Assembly (NCBI GenBank): GCA_015680685.1
Contig: MNCI01026399.1
Span: 1,340,167 to 1,404,166, forward strand
Source of the DNA: Gnetum montanum
Taxonomy: Eukaryota; Streptophyta; Gnetopsida; Gnetales; Gnetaceae
Reading direction: 5' to 3'
Length of the DNA stretch: 64,000 nt
Shown here: positions 1 through 11,330 of the stretch, piece after piece
How the letters are laid out: the number at the start of each line of letters is the position of its first letter
How positions within the stretch are numbered: the first letter of the stretch is position 1
Position numbers and translations under genes: made by a program
Notes under the pieces: model-generated
Told to the model about the DNA's origin: nothing
The model's input: the letters and a program-made list of their open reading frames with translations, nothing else
Databases searched by the model: none

Positions 1-599
1 TGACCAGGTGGTGCTAATGCCATCAGTAGTGTCATATAACTTAGTCAATTTTTGACATGTATTTCAAAATTTTCTTTTAGTTGCAGTTTTGACATCTTTG
101 AACCCATAGAAATAAGTTTACATTAGCTCTTAGGTGACAAGTATTAACTTTGGCAATTTTAACAAGCTTTGAAAGATATGGAATGACATGTGAAATTTAG
201 AAAATTTTTGTAAGTGGTGGATATGTGATACTAATGCAACGTCAGTGTGATCATGTTAGCATCACCTACCTTAGTTAAATTTGCATCAACACATGAAACA
301 TATAAAATTTTTCTGAGGATGACCAAGTGACACTAATGTTATGTTAGTGTTACTACATTAGCATCATCTACCTTAGATAAATTTTCATCTACCTCATTAA
401 TCTACACTTCAACTTTTAATTTCTAAAAACACACTTCAATTAACTACACTTGACTTCAAGGTCAAATTTGAAAATCCTAACCTTATAAATATTGGATTCT
501 TGAGTAGGTTTACTGCAATATTAAGTCACCTTCAAATACTAAATCTATATATTATGAACATACAATTAATTTTTACTAGAAAATAAGAAAATGATCTAT
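1..599. repeat. AT-rich flank with a degenerate repeat of about 102 bp
   Basis: No gene is visible. Two similar blocks begin near 225 and 327, each running from GTGAYACTAATG through TTAGCATCA to CTACCTTAG. A partial third copy lies near position 10. The period is about 102 bp. The block may be 3'-UTR or LTR sequence of the outer chromovirus, or unrelated DNA; nothing here decides it. Confidence 0.5.
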
Positions 600-605
600 C
601 TTCAA

Positions 606-790
606 TTAGCAGCAGCAACGGTGGCAGCAGCAACGGCACCGGCAGCAACAACGACGGCCACGACCGCGACAGCACCGACAGCAACGGCTACGACAGCCGC
701 GACGGCCACGACTATGGCAGCTGCAGGCACGGTGGTGCCTACGGTGGCCGCAACCGCGGCTGCGACGGGTGGCGTCGGGACCCCCACGGT
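606..790 (+). repeat. GCA/ACG low-complexity 5' end of the LINE
   Basis: Imperfect runs of GCAGCAACG, ACGGCCACG and similar triplets. Any translation is a compositionally trivial Ala/Thr tract. It is probably the LINE 5'-UTR rather than coding sequence. Confidence 0.6.
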
Positions 791-1968
791 TTCGGATGTG
801 GAGTCTCAGGGGTCGGGTGTTGGCGCGGCGACGGTTTCCCCGGCGCCCACTGCTCTGCGCGGGGCCATCGAGGCCCACTCCTGTTCCAACCACACCTTGC
901 ACCTTCGCATCCGTACCCCCCCCCCCAGACAGCGTGCGCATCATGGAACGGAGCCTCATCGGTCAGTTCGTCTCCAGGGGGATCNNNNNNNNNNNNNNNN
1001 NNNNNNNNNNNNNNNNNNNNNNNNNNNNNNNNNNNNNNNNNNNNNNNNNNNNNNNNNNNNNNNNNNNNNNNNNNNNNNNNNNNNNNNNNNNNNNNNNNNN
1101 NNNNNNNNNNNNNNNNNNNNNNNNNNNNNNNNNNNNNNNNNNNNNNNNNNNNNNNNNNNNNNNNNNNNNNNNNNGGAGCCTCTCGGAGGACCTGCTTCTC
1201 TTCGTCCTCCCCTCCCTGCAGGCCCGCGACTCCGTCCTTCTCGGCGGACCTTGGTTCTACGGGGCCCGGGGTCTCGCACTGACCCCCTGGCGCCCCGGGG
1301 CACACAGAGAACCCGATTTGTTCACCCGTGCCCCTGTTTGGATTCGGGTGGCCGGTATCCCATGGGAGTTATGGGGCCTTGAGTTTCTGCGGGAGGTGGC
1401 GGGCCATTTCGGTGAGTTCATCGCCTTCGACCGGGTCACGCGGTCGCTGGACAGGTTGGGATATGCCTGCTTCTGTGTCTGGCGCAACCTGGCCGAGAAC
1501 GACTTGGTCTGGGAGGTTGTTTTGGAGCTTCCGGGGGGCGAGGAATCCCTCCAAGTTACCTACGAAAACTTGGACGATGGGGACCTGTCCGTGCGCAACC
1601 CGCCCCCCCGCACGGCCAAGCCGGGGGGTGCGGTTGTTGTGGTAAGCTGGGCCACCTTGAGGCAGACTGTCGTTTTCGCAAGGCCCGCTCGACTAATCCT
1701 GCCCACCAGCTCTTCGAGGAGGGCAACTAGGTCACCATGGCTCATAAGGAGCGTCTGCGACCCCCGCCCTACCACCGACCTCCCCCCCGCCCCCGCGCCC
1801 ATGCCCAAGCCGCCCGACGGAGTACCAGGACCTGATAGTGCAATGCGCCGCCATCCCCCACTAGGGAGACCGGCTGCACCCCCGTGGTCCGTGAGGGGGA
1901 GGGCCACCCAGGCCACCCGACCGCGTCCCGATCTAGAGGACGGCAAGCCCAGCGTCACATCGACTTAG
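769..1968 (+). pseudogene. LINE ORF1: DUF4283 nucleic-acid-binding protein with CCHC knuckle (frameshifted)
   Basis: In plant L1 elements, ORF1 protein binds the element RNA. The domain start (MERSLIGQFV, from about 955) is followed by a 190-base gap, then a typical second half: VLLGGPWFYG, then PVWIRVAGIPWE, then FDRVTRSLDR. This matches the DUF4283 pattern of plant LINE and retrotransposon proteins. A textbook CCHC knuckle (C-x2-C-x4-H-x4-C, CGKLGHLEADC core) sits at 1629-1670 but in a different frame, after C and G homopolymer runs. The C-terminus is Pro/Arg-rich low complexity. The start codon is uncertain because the 5' end is repetitive and part of the domain is missing in the gap. Confidence 0.75.
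985..1174. other. Assembly gap (190 N)
   Basis: A run of N replaces the middle of the LINE ORF1 DUF4283 domain. The domain reads on both sides in the same frame, so the stated gap size may be close to true. Confidence 0.99.
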
Positions 1969-2020
1969 GTCAACAACAGACTTTACGGGAGTTCTACCAG
2001 CGCCACCCCTCTGGTTGCAC

Positions 2021-5000
2021 ATGAAGATTCTCAGTTGGAATTGCAGGGGCCAGGGTACCCCCTATAAACGAAATACCCTGTGCAATATTGTTCGGGAGGA
2101 AACGTGTAATGTGGTCTGTCTCCAGGAAACCAAGCTGCAGGCTGCGGAGTACGGTCACCTCCAATGGATGGATTGGACCACGTACCTGCACCCCTCCCAG
2201 GGCCGGGCCAGCGGCCTGGCTATTCTTGCTCGGCTGGCCTCTAGTCTGGTGGATGCCTCCCCGTGGACCATCACGGTTCACTTCCATGCCCATGGATTTT
2301 GGCTGACCAATTTCTATGGGGCGCACGCATGGGAGCTACGGCTCCAGGAGCTGAATTGAGTGGCCTCGCTAGTGCCGGACCACAGCTCCTGGGTGGTTGT
2401 CGGGGACTTCAATCAACGTTTGTACCCCTGGGAGAAATCTGGGGGGGACGCCCCCCCCTCCGGGTGCGCCTGATTTCATGGAGTTCCTGGAGCGCTCGTC
2501 TCTTGTTGATCTGCCCGTTTTGAACTGCCGTTTCACTTGGTGTAACCGGCGACGGGGGGTGCACCGGGTTCTCACCCGTATCGATCGGGTGTGTGTGAGT
2601 TCCGCTCTGCTCCTTAGCGCCGCCATCACCGTGACTGGGCAGGAGAGGGCTGCTTCTGACCACCGCTCGCTCGTGGTGTCCATTGGCCCGTCCCCGCCCC
2701 GGGCCCCACGCCCCTTTCGGTTTGAACCTTCGTGGCTGGCCAAGCCGTGGCTTCGCCCGCTGGTGGAAGATGTCTGGGCCGACTACCGACCGGGTCGGGG
2801 GGACCCCCGAACCTTCCTCAAAGAAGCCCTCCATCAGCTTAAGTGGGCCATCCGGGCCCTCCCGGTGGGGGAGAAGTTTTCGTTTCGAGCGAGCCACAAG
2901 CTGGCTCAGACGCATCTAGGCGCGACAAGAGAATGGGGAGGACCTGCACACGGAAGAGATGCGCCTCCTTCGCCAACTCCAGAGTCTCGACAGCAAGGAG
3001 GAGCTCTATTGGTGGCAGCGGTCTTGGGTTAGGTGGCTCCGCGAGGGGGACCGGCATACGAAGTTCTTCTTCGCCATGGCCAAGACCCGGGGCAATACCC
3101 ACATTCACAACCTCCGTTCCTAGGCTGGGGTGGTGGTTATTGATCCGCAGGGGATTGCAGACGAGCTCTGTGGCTACTGGGCGAGGATTTGGGCCAAGTG
3201 CGCCACCCGGCCCATCTCGGTCCCTGTGGCGAAGGTGCTCACGGCTGCGGACAATCTGCACCTTCTGGCTCCCTTCTCCATGACCGAATTGACCACCACC
3301 ATCAACAACATGCCCGGCAGTAAAGCGCCGGGCTCGGACGATTGGTCCCTGGAGTTCTTCAAAGCTTTTTTGGACATTGTGGGCCCCAATCTCCTGGATG
3401 CTTTTAACATCATGCTGGCTAGACGGCAGGTGCAGCACGAGCTCAATTGCTCACGCATCATCTACATCCCTAAGCAGCTGAATGCACACCGCCCAGAGCA
3501 CTTTCGCCCTATTGGTGTGTGCAATGTCCTCATCCGCATCTTCTCCAAGCTCCTGGTCAGCCGCCTTGGCCCCCTCCTGCCTAGGTTGGTGGGCCACAAT
3601 CAGGCGGGTTTCATCCAGGGTAGGACCCTCCAGGACCAGGTCCTTCTTATGCAGGAGGTCATTCACTCCCTCCGCACCACGGGGTTTTCGGGACTCTGTC
3701 TTAAGCTGGATATCGCGAAGGCATACGACACGCTTAGTTGGGCGACTCTTCGTGATATCATGCATAGGAAAGGTTTCAACCCTGGTTTTATCTGGCTGTG
3801 TGTGCATCTCCAGTCCTCCGCCAGGTTCTCTTTTGACGTGGGGGGGCAGCTCTGGGGGTTCTCCTCCCCTGGTCGAGGTCTGAGGCAGGGTGACCCCCTG
3901 TCTCTTTTGCTTTTCATCATTGCCATGGACCTCATGCAGTCCTACTGTAGCGCCTTGGGGGTGGAGGGCCTTGACATTGCGGAGGTGGCTTGCCACGTTG
4001 AGCACTACGCGGACGACACCATGCTTCTTTGCCGGGCGGCGGTCCCGTAGGCCCAGTGTATCAACCTGGCTCTATCCCGATTGGCCGCCGAGTTAGGCCT
4101 TGAAATCAACCGCACCAAGTTGGCGGCACACTTCATTAATATGGACCCGCAAGTGCGGCTCCGGGTGACCCAAACTCTGGATGTGCAACCGGGGAAGCAC
4201 ATCGACACTTACCTGGGCATCCCGCTGTTCCAGTGGGGCTGGAACAATTCTTGGACCCCCCTTCTGGCCAAGCTTGAGCATCGCATCAATCACTGGGCCA
4301 ACCGTTTCCTCACGCGTAAAGGCCGTCTCCTCGTGGCCACTGGGATCCTTACGGCCACCACGCGCTTTATGGCGGCGGTCGCCGTGCCCCCCGCTGCCAT
4401 CATTCACCAGATCAATGCCTGGATTCGCGGTTTCCTGTGGCAGGGGGGAAAAGAGGGGAGCAAAATCCACCTTGTCAATTGGCACTGCGCAGCCCGTCCT
4501 CGTACGGCGAGGGGGCTGGGGGTCACGACGTTCAAGGACGAGTGTGCGATGGGGCAGCAGCGGCTGGTCTGTCGGCTCACTCAGGCTCGGGGGGAGTGCA
4601 GTCAGTGGGGCCGTATCGTTCACCGAAAGTACACACCCTAGATCTCTGGTTCGGATGTCTCGAGGCCTTGGTTGTCTCTCTGCCAGCACGTGCGATGGAT
4701 GCTGGACAAGAACTGGCTCCACCTCGAGCCACGCGCCCTTTTCTGAAGATGGTTGGATGGCGGTTTGGCGCGGGCGGCTCCCCGAAAAAGTGAAAATCTT
4801 TCTTTGGCTGCTTAAATCCGTCGTGCTCCCCGTACGTGTGTTCCTGCAGCAACGCAGCATCTTACAAGACCCCACGTGTCTGCGTTGTTGCCACAACCCT
4901 GAGACTCTTAACCACTTCATTTATGATTGCCCCTGCATGCGCGCCACTTGGCGCGCATGCAGAAGACCCCCTCCGCGGTGATTCGACGACGATTCTTGTT

Positions 5001-5169
5001 CAGCGCTTTTACTTTGGCTCGACTGGAAGGCGCGGAACCGCACCGTGTTCTCTCAAGCAGCTACCCCCTCCCCCCAGCAGCTTATCCAGCAGAAGCGCCG
5101 AGCTTGGTGTGAGACGGTGGCCACGATGGGGCAGACGTCGATGTACGAGCCTGGCTGCGTGGAGTTCTA
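2021..5169 (+). pseudogene. LINE ORF2: endonuclease-reverse transcriptase with zf-RVT domain (several stops and frameshifts)
   Basis: This is the target-primed reverse transcription enzyme. The chosen ATG at 2021 gives MKILSWNCRG, the usual EEP endonuclease start. LQETK, VVGDFN (about 2394-2411) and ASDHRS mark endonuclease motifs. QRSWVRWLREGDRHTKFFF leads into the RT, with motif A LDIAKAYD, motif B GRGLRQGDP and the catalytic YADD at 4006-4017 intact. A zf-RVT domain follows (about 4742-4960), then a tryptophan-rich LINE tail to a TAG at 5167. In-frame stops occur at 2357 (TGA), 3121, 4048 and 4639 (TAG). Frame changes lie near 2450 (G/C runs), 2920 and 4735. The order and catalytic residues make the assignment firm; the copy as read cannot make a full protein. 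Confidence 0.92.
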
Positions 5170-5173
5170 GGCG

Positions 5174-6489
5174 AATGAGGAGCTGTGGCAGATGGTTTGC
5201 CAATGCGGATGGGACGCACTGCTGTCGCGGTTGGTCGGGGACCCTGACCTGTCTGACAATTCCTTCTTTACCAACTGGCGCGGCGATCAAACTTTCTTCC
5301 GTGGTCGAGTTATTCGCCTGACAGAGGCTGCTTTGGCCAACTACCTGGGGATCCCGGCCGCTGGGGAGATCATCTTACCAACCTCCCGTGGCCTCCATAA
5401 CTCGGCGGTCTTTTTCAAGGGCCTTTCCCTGAGAACGCAGAGCCGTCAGGTCCCTTGAACTTCCCTCCCGCGTCTTTGGGCTCATGCGGCCGTCTTAGTT
5501 GAGCGCTTCTTTGTGCAGTCAGGAAACGTGTTCAAGCTCCAGGGGCTACATTTCACTTTCCTGAGGTGCTTGCAGGAGAGCACCCGGGTTAACCTGCCGC
5601 GCTTCTTCCTCGAGGCCCTCCGCCTCCAACGACGGGGTCGACGGTCGGGGCTTATCTTGGCCCTGTGGAGGGGGGCGGGGGAGCAGGGGGCGCCGGGCCC
5701 GTCCTCTGCCCCCGCTAGGGGGCGTTGCGTTGCCCCTCCCCCTGCTTCCCCTCCTGCTTCCCCCCCTTCCTCTACTCCTCGGTGGCTGGCTATTCTCCAC
5801 CTCTCTTGGGGCCGCCGCTCCCACTGCAACCCTGCCCTCTCGCCCGACCCCCCAGCGCCCCCCGCACTGGGAGGTGCAGCTTCGACGGGCGGTTGCTGCT
5901 GCCAGGGAGGCTGAACAACGGTCGTCGGAGGCTCAGTGGGCTAAGGCCCTGGCCAAGTGGTGGGCAGACCACGAAACCCAGCTCTAGGAGCAGGCGCAGC
6001 AGCTGAACAGGCAGCATACTCTTGCGATGGAGACCCTGCGTGCCCAGCTCATGGATGAGCTCCGGGACCGGATCAGGGAGGAGCTGCAGCAGCAGGAGGC
6101 AGACTGGCAGGCCCGGGAGGCGGCGGCCCAGGAGGAGCAGGAGCGTCTGCAGGAGGAGCAGCTGCAACGGCAGCGGCAGCTCGACCGGGCGCATCAGCAC
6201 AGCGCCCGCCAGTGGCTTAAGGGGGGGGGCGTTGCCCGTATACCGTCCTTGGTATTAGCTGTGAGAGCTCCTGGGGGGAGCTCAGAAGGCACATCCGGCG
6301 CACATCCGCTAGACTCCACCCAGATGTGGGGGATTCGTCGCCGGACCGGCGCAGGCGCGAGGCTCTTCTGCAGGGGTTCCAGCAGGCCGCGAACTTCGTC
6401 AACACTGAGGATCATCGGGCCACCCTGGACATGCTCCATGAGTTGGAGTTGCCTCGGTGTGCCTGCCACCAGCTGCCGACCCACCCCTA
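5174..6489 (+). pseudogene. LINE third cistron: 'putative plant transposon protein'-like domain plus coiled coil
   Basis: After the expected ORF2 end, the same GC-rich element continues with coding-like sequence. Its first part (5174-5456) reads GWDALLSRLVGDPDLSD, then FFRGRVIRL, then LANYLGIPAAGE. This pattern is typical of the plant mobile domain often named putative plant transposon protein. A second frame (about 5500-5640) has HFTFLRCLQE and LPRFFLEALR. A Pro/Ser-rich stretch follows, then a long charged helix (5855-6215) rich in Glu, Gln and Arg with heptad-like spacing, and a short C-terminal piece ending at the TAG at 6487. There is an in-frame TAG near 5986 and at least two frame changes. 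L1-type LINEs normally have two ORFs, so this is either an acquired domain or a fusion with another element. No function is proposed. Confidence 0.6.
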
Positions 6490-6832
6490 GCCCTTCCCCT
6501 CTCTCCTTTGTTCCCGCCCCTTCCTTGTTGGGTTCGTCGTGGGTGTGGGGTGTGCCCCCCCCCCCTTTGTTTTTTTGCCTTGCCTTTGGGTTGGGGGGGG
6601 CCCCCCCCCCCCCCATGTTCGGGGGGGGGGGGGCTTTTGAACGTCTATATGGCTTCGAGGTTTTCGGCCGCCGTGTGGGGGTCGGCATGGTTTTTCAGTC
6701 TTTTGTGGGGGCCCGGGGCTCCCCCCCCCACCCCCTTTCGGGGTGGGCCACCCCCCCCTCCCACTTGTACTTGTATAGTCGTGTACCTTTCTTTCAGTAA
6801 TACATTCTCAAACATTCTCTCAAAAAAAAAAA
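6490..6832 (+). other. LINE 3'-UTR with G/C homopolymers and poly(A) tail
   Basis: Long runs of G and C (for example around 6550-6635 and 6720-6760) precede an AT-rich end and an 11-base A run at 6822-6832. The A run marks the LINE 3' end. The homopolymers make this stretch error-prone in any assembly. Confidence 0.7.
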
Positions 6833-7690
6833 TTTATTCAACTAGAAGATTACAATAGGGTTCCCAAAACCCACAAACATCAAAATCTCTCACATACTCA
6901 AATGATAGTAGAGAGCATGAGGCTCTACAACCATACAATGGCTATTCTCAATGCATGACACAACTGATGGAAAATCTCTTCCAAAACTTGGGACTAAGAT
7001 TCAAATTGAAGAGGTGAGCAAGAGACAAGAATACATAGGCTAATCCATGGACATTGACCCTTGAGCTAAAACCACACCTGCAGTTACTTGATGTGCTCTA
7101 TCACACTCTTTCCAACCTCTCCTAAACTTAAGAGCTTGAGAGCTCTTACCAAAACTTCTTTTCTCACTCTCTATCCATGTACAAGCATGAAACACCAACA
7201 TGTATATTAAGAAAATAAGATAAAATCTTAGGAAAACCTTCCACAAGCTCAACTTCAAGTTCCCACACAATTTCTATTCTTTTTCACCTTTACCTAGCTA
7301 TTTCCCAACTTAGAATGATCAATTCTAGAATTTTTTTGATTGTATAGGTCATTTATAGTCTTATTGGATCGTCTTTTGGAAAAACATAACTTTCAGGCAA
7401 GACATTTGTTTTTTGGGAGATGTCTCCTCTATGGACAAGATGTTTGCTTTGTCTTAAGACATCTTTGTTGAGACATCTCCATTGTTGGAAAGACATCTCC
7501 TCTATTGGTAAGACATCTCATCTAAATGTAAGAAATCTCTTACTAGACTCAAGATGTCTTCTATGAAGATCCCATTGCTAGGTAAGACATCTCCTTCACC
7601 TTGCTAAAATCTCCATAGAGCCCAAAACTTGCAAATCACATAAGTAGAAAAGAAAAAGAGGATTACAAGAGGTTTTCCTAAACGAAATCT
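6833..7690. repeat. AT-rich tract with AGACATCTC short repeats, probably 3' end of the outer chromovirus
   Basis: No gene is visible. Between about 7395 and 7590 the word AGACATCTC or its reverse complement GAGATGTCT recurs about ten times at irregular spacing. It lies directly downstream, on the minus strand, of the chromodomain remnant. The likely reading is the 3'-UTR or LTR of the outer chromovirus, interrupted on its left by the LINE. Confidence 0.5.
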
Positions 7691-7699
7691 TCGATCCAT

Positions 7700-8816
7700 C
7701 AAAAATGAACTCACGTAAACATGGTATCAAGAGTTAAAATGATCCTCCACTCATGAAGTTTAATCTCATGGATCCATACTACATCATCCACAAATTTATC
7801 CTTCAAATGGATTAAATATTCATACTTCTTAACTCCTCAAGTCCTAGAAGCTTTCATTTGCTTGAGTACGATTACCTTCTTCTCCATTGAAGGCCTAGAC
7901 TAATTAATATCCCCCTTCAACTCATCAATGCTATCATGTATGGTCTTCTCATAAATTGGTCCATGATAGTACCCAAGATCTAAAACATTAAATTCAAAAT
8001 ACATATCAACATTGTTAGGTAAATCTATCTCAAAATAATTATCATTAATCTTAGATCTTATTTTGAAAGGCTCCATCTTCTTGGCTTTTAACTTGAAGAA
8101 GTTAACATCTCTCAACCACTTCTTCTTCAAGTGCATCCAAACCAAGTCACCAACAACAAAATTTAGCTTCTATTTACTCTCATTCCTATTGAGGACTCTC
8201 TCTTCAACCATTTTCTCCAAATTTGATTTTACTTATGCATGAAGATCCCTCATCTCTTGTACAAAATTGGTACTAAGTTGAGTTTCACCATCAAAGCTTT
8301 TCAAAGTATCCACCATCTTTGGAAAAAACCCATAGTTCACCTCAAATGAGCTTTTGCTAATAGAAATATGGAAAGCATTATTGTATGAAAACTTAGCATG
8401 ACACAACAAGCTTTTCCACCTATTTGGCTATCCATCACACAAACATCTTAATATGTTTAACAAAAAATTATTCATCACCTCTGTTTGACCATGAGATTAT
8501 GAATGATATGCACTACAAAAATTTAACTTTGTCCCTAAAAGTTTCCAAAGATGCCTCCCAAAGTGGCTTATGAACTTGAAGTCTCTATCACTAATAATAT
8601 TCAAAGGAATTCCATGCAACTTCATAACATGTTGGAAAAACAAATTTGTAACATGAGAACCATTACTCTCATCTTTTTCATGGAATGAAGTGTACCATCT
8701 TGGAGAACCTATCCACAACAAAAAAATTTTTATTGTTCTCACTTTTGATTTTTAGAATACCACACACAAAATTCATAAACATACTTTTCCATGGACCCTT
8801 AAGAATTGGCAAAGGC
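7700..8816 (-). pseudogene. Outer chromovirus (O): integrase core, C-terminal region and chromodomain remnant
   Basis: Read on the minus strand, the sequence begins at MPLPI and KGPW, a hallmark of chromovirus integrase. It continues through VVDRFSKMVHFIP, SDRDFKF and a GQTEV block carrying the catalytic Glu. The first catalytic Asp position reads MNFVCG where MDF is expected, so it is probably dead. PFKIRSKINDN and YFEIDLP mark the integrase C-terminus. About 7745-7810 encodes EYLIHLKDK and VVWIHEI, a degraded chromodomain. The upstream half of the same gene is at 61839-62427, more than 50 kb away, because E3 is inserted between them. Confidence 0.85.
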
Positions 8817-8821
8817 ATATA
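8817..8821. repeat. Target-site duplication of E3, left copy (ATATA)
   Basis: ATATA abuts the left LTR end and is repeated exactly at 61834-61838 beside the right LTR end. A 5-bp duplication is the usual size for Ty3/gypsy integration. Confidence 0.88.
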
Positions 8822-10223
8822 TTCAACACTTGAAAAATTTAATTGTTGGGTAAAAACCAAAAATTCTAGGTAGAATAGTTTTAATCCTAGATTTGAAGGA
8901 CCTTTGAGAAAGACAATCCAAGGCACTTGAATAGTCTTGTCAATCACCTAGAGACTTAGGGAGTGTAAATGGAGTAAATAATAAAAATGCAGATCCAATT
9001 AAAATGAAAGCATAGAAATTAATCATGAAATAATATTGCATAATAAATGAATTATAAACTTTATTATAATAATAAAATATTAAAAATAAAGAGTCCTAGA
9101 TGTGTTCAAATTATGTGCCTAAATGCATGGGGAGTTGCTTGGATAAGCTTGAAGCCTATTGAAGTCGATAGGTTGTGTTTTGCAGTTAGCTCCACAATCC
9201 AGGTGCTTCCCAACTTTAATTGCCAAAACTCCTTGTTGGTTCTCAACTTGGATCTATAATGTTGGTGACAAGGGGGGTAAGAGATGTGCTTGACTTTTGT
9301 TGTAATGAAGTTATGCTGAGAGTCGTTAATGCTAAGGTAGTTGCCAATTTGCTTCAAAAGTCTTGCAAAATATCAAAGGTCTCAAGTGCTTAAGGTTGCA
9401 AAGGTTGTTCAATTGATGGAGTTTGGAACTTGTCCAAAGTCTTTGAAATTTATTCTTATAGGTCTCATGGTTCTTGGTTTTGGGGTTGCAAATTTCTACA
9501 ATGATTACTGAAAAATTGATTTGATTTGTAGGTGTGGTAGGCCATAATTTCCAATGTAGCTTTCCATTGATGGAAAGTTTTGATGCACTTAGGCCACCAA
9601 AACTATGTTGGATACCATAAATAGTAAACTAACTTTTCCAACTATGCTAGCTTCACCCATTTACACTGGCCTCATGGAAACAACACTAGCATCATGGAAC
9701 TATGTTGGAACTACTGAAGCAATGCTGGAATTGTTGGAGGAACATTGAGATTGTTGGACAAACAAAAAACCCCAACCACTTCCACACTGGCTTCATGACA
9801 AAGTAGAAATCCCAAAACTCCAACATTGGCCTTGTAGCATCCATGCTGAAGGTTATGAGAACTATGGTGGCCATTGCTAGGAAAATGAAAACTCAACTAC
9901 CCCAACATTGGGTGTAGGTGGTTCTAGCGTAGTTGTGGCTATGGCCCACATAAAACCCATGAAAATGCTAAATTTGGTAGTTCTAAAGGCATTTTCAGCA
10001 TTTTCAAGCCAAAATATAGACATGAAATGATTTTTTCCACTTGGGAAGTGAGCCTATGACAACTTATAGGGCATTTTTTCAGCCCCAAAAGTTCAAGTAT
10101 GTGAGATTGTAGCTCACGGGCTTTCAACCTCATAATTTTACAATGAAAATCTAGCCTTAAGTATAGGGGTGAAGCTGACAATGCTAAAAAGGTAGCAACA
10201 TGCATTTTCTTGGTGGTATATCA
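8822..10223 (-). repeat. E3 3' LTR (about 1402 bp)
   Basis: It aligns along its length with 60431-61833. Its left edge (TTCAACACTTG) corresponds to TGTAGCACTTG in the other copy, and its right edge is GGTGGTATATCA. The two copies show many substitutions, so E3 is clearly older than the elements nested in it. Degraded ACTATGCTAG/ACTATGTTGG words recur at 9600-9960. Confidence 0.85.
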
Positions 10224-10291
10224 TTGGTCCCTCTTTATCAATGTTTTGAGGATTGACCCAAGAGACATTGATAAAGAATACAAAACACCAC
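10212..10291 (-). promoter_or_regulatory. E3 polypurine tract within an inverted repeat (hairpin A)
   Basis: On the minus strand the polypurine tract AAAGAGGGACCAA directly precedes the U3 start. CTTTATCAATGT (10233-10244) is a perfect inverted match to ACATTGATAAAG (10265-10276). Outer arms at 10212-10223 and 10281-10291 also pair in part. The PPT and the first U3 bases form one arm. Confidence 0.75.
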
Positions 10292-11330
10292 TGTAGGTCC
10301 ATCACCATCATTTCCGCTCTACACTTGATTTTGTAGTGTCGAACCACATCAAGGAGTGCTTATGATGATGGGATAAAGTTACAGTGAGGTGATATAGGTT
10401 AAAGGCTATATTTGGTCATGAGGAAATGGTCATAGGATTAATAATGAGTTTCAAATGTTGACATCATGGTTAAGGTTATGGCACTAACATTTTGGGCTAA
10501 TCGATGAGGTCTTCATGATTTGTGCTTCAAAGTGTTAGTCACTCAATAATGTTTTTGAGGAATCAAAACCTCTCTCCAAGGTTTCCTTGGCCATTAGGCT
10601 CCTCCCTTTGCTTGTTTGGAATCATTCATTTATCTTTTGATCTTCATTGGATTTTCAACTTCTTGGTAATTTGCATTTCCATTTTCTTGGGGTGAAAACC
10701 TCAATGGGTTTCATTACCAAGGGCGGGTTCAATTTGGTTTTTCCATTGAGTGAGATGAGTTACATTCAATAGACTTGATGATGGAGCATGACAAAGGAAA
10801 TGTCACATGGTCATAATGCATGATTGTCAATCATTGGTCATGATTGTCATTTAGGATAAGGAAGGCTATAATTAGGTTAAGAGGTTGGGCTTAAGGAATG
10901 GTAATGAAAATAATGTGAAATAAGCACTCTTGGTATGGTAGGACAAACATAACAAATCTTGTGCATTTAGATCACATGACAACTTCTTGTCATGATGAGT
11001 TGTACTTTCACAATCTTCAGGCTTAGTCCTACAAGTAAAAATCTAAGAGGATAAGAAAAAAAGACAAAGAAAACATGTTATTACAAGATAATGCATAGGG
11101 CCACATGAGACAACCAGTAGACTAGGTTACCATTATTACAGCATACAGAGATTTGTGCAATGCACATCAAATTTACAAAGCTTAGAGTTCATTCATTGTG
11201 CAAAATAAAGAGATAGAGATAGAAAAGGTATGTGCAGGCTCACTTGTTGTAGATTGTAAAGGTTTTTGATGCCAATTGTTAGTTTGTACATGTAAAGAAG
11301 ATTATGTTAGACATAATAAGGCTATATATA
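10292..11330 (-). other. E3 3' untranslated region
   Basis: No coding sequence is visible between the integrase end and the hairpin. The sequence is AT-rich and unstructured except for the PPT-side hairpin. Confidence 0.6.

Larger units (their letters stand above)
600..6832 (+). mobile_element. Non-LTR retrotransposon (plant L1-type LINE) with an extra third cistron
   Basis: The interval is strikingly GC-rich and CpG-rich, with AT-rich DNA on both sides. It reads in order as a DUF4283-type ORF1 with a CCHC knuckle, then ORF2 (EEP endonuclease, RT, zf-RVT), then an unusual third reading region, and ends in an A run (6822-6832). This is the expected L1-type order apart from ORF3. The 5' end is placed where the GC-rich GCA/ACG repeats begin. 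A clean target duplication was not found; ACTAGAARAT occurs near 577 and 6841 but not exactly at the junctions. All ORFs carry stops or frameshifts. Confidence 0.85.

Noticed and set aside
591-960. Open frame beginning at 591 with an Ala/Thr-rich protein
   Set aside because: It is low-complexity triplet repeat at the LINE 5' end, and the conserved domain downstream is in another frame.
577-6852. ACTAGAARAT as the LINE target duplication
   Set aside because: The right copy does not directly follow the A run and the left copy is not at the GC-rich edge; only ten bases with a mismatch in AT-rich DNA.
7719-7730. TGGTATCAAGAG on the plus strand, like a copia initiator-Met primer-binding site
   Set aside because: It lies next to the chromodomain remnant on the minus strand, with no LTR end at the right place and no plus-strand copia domains following it.
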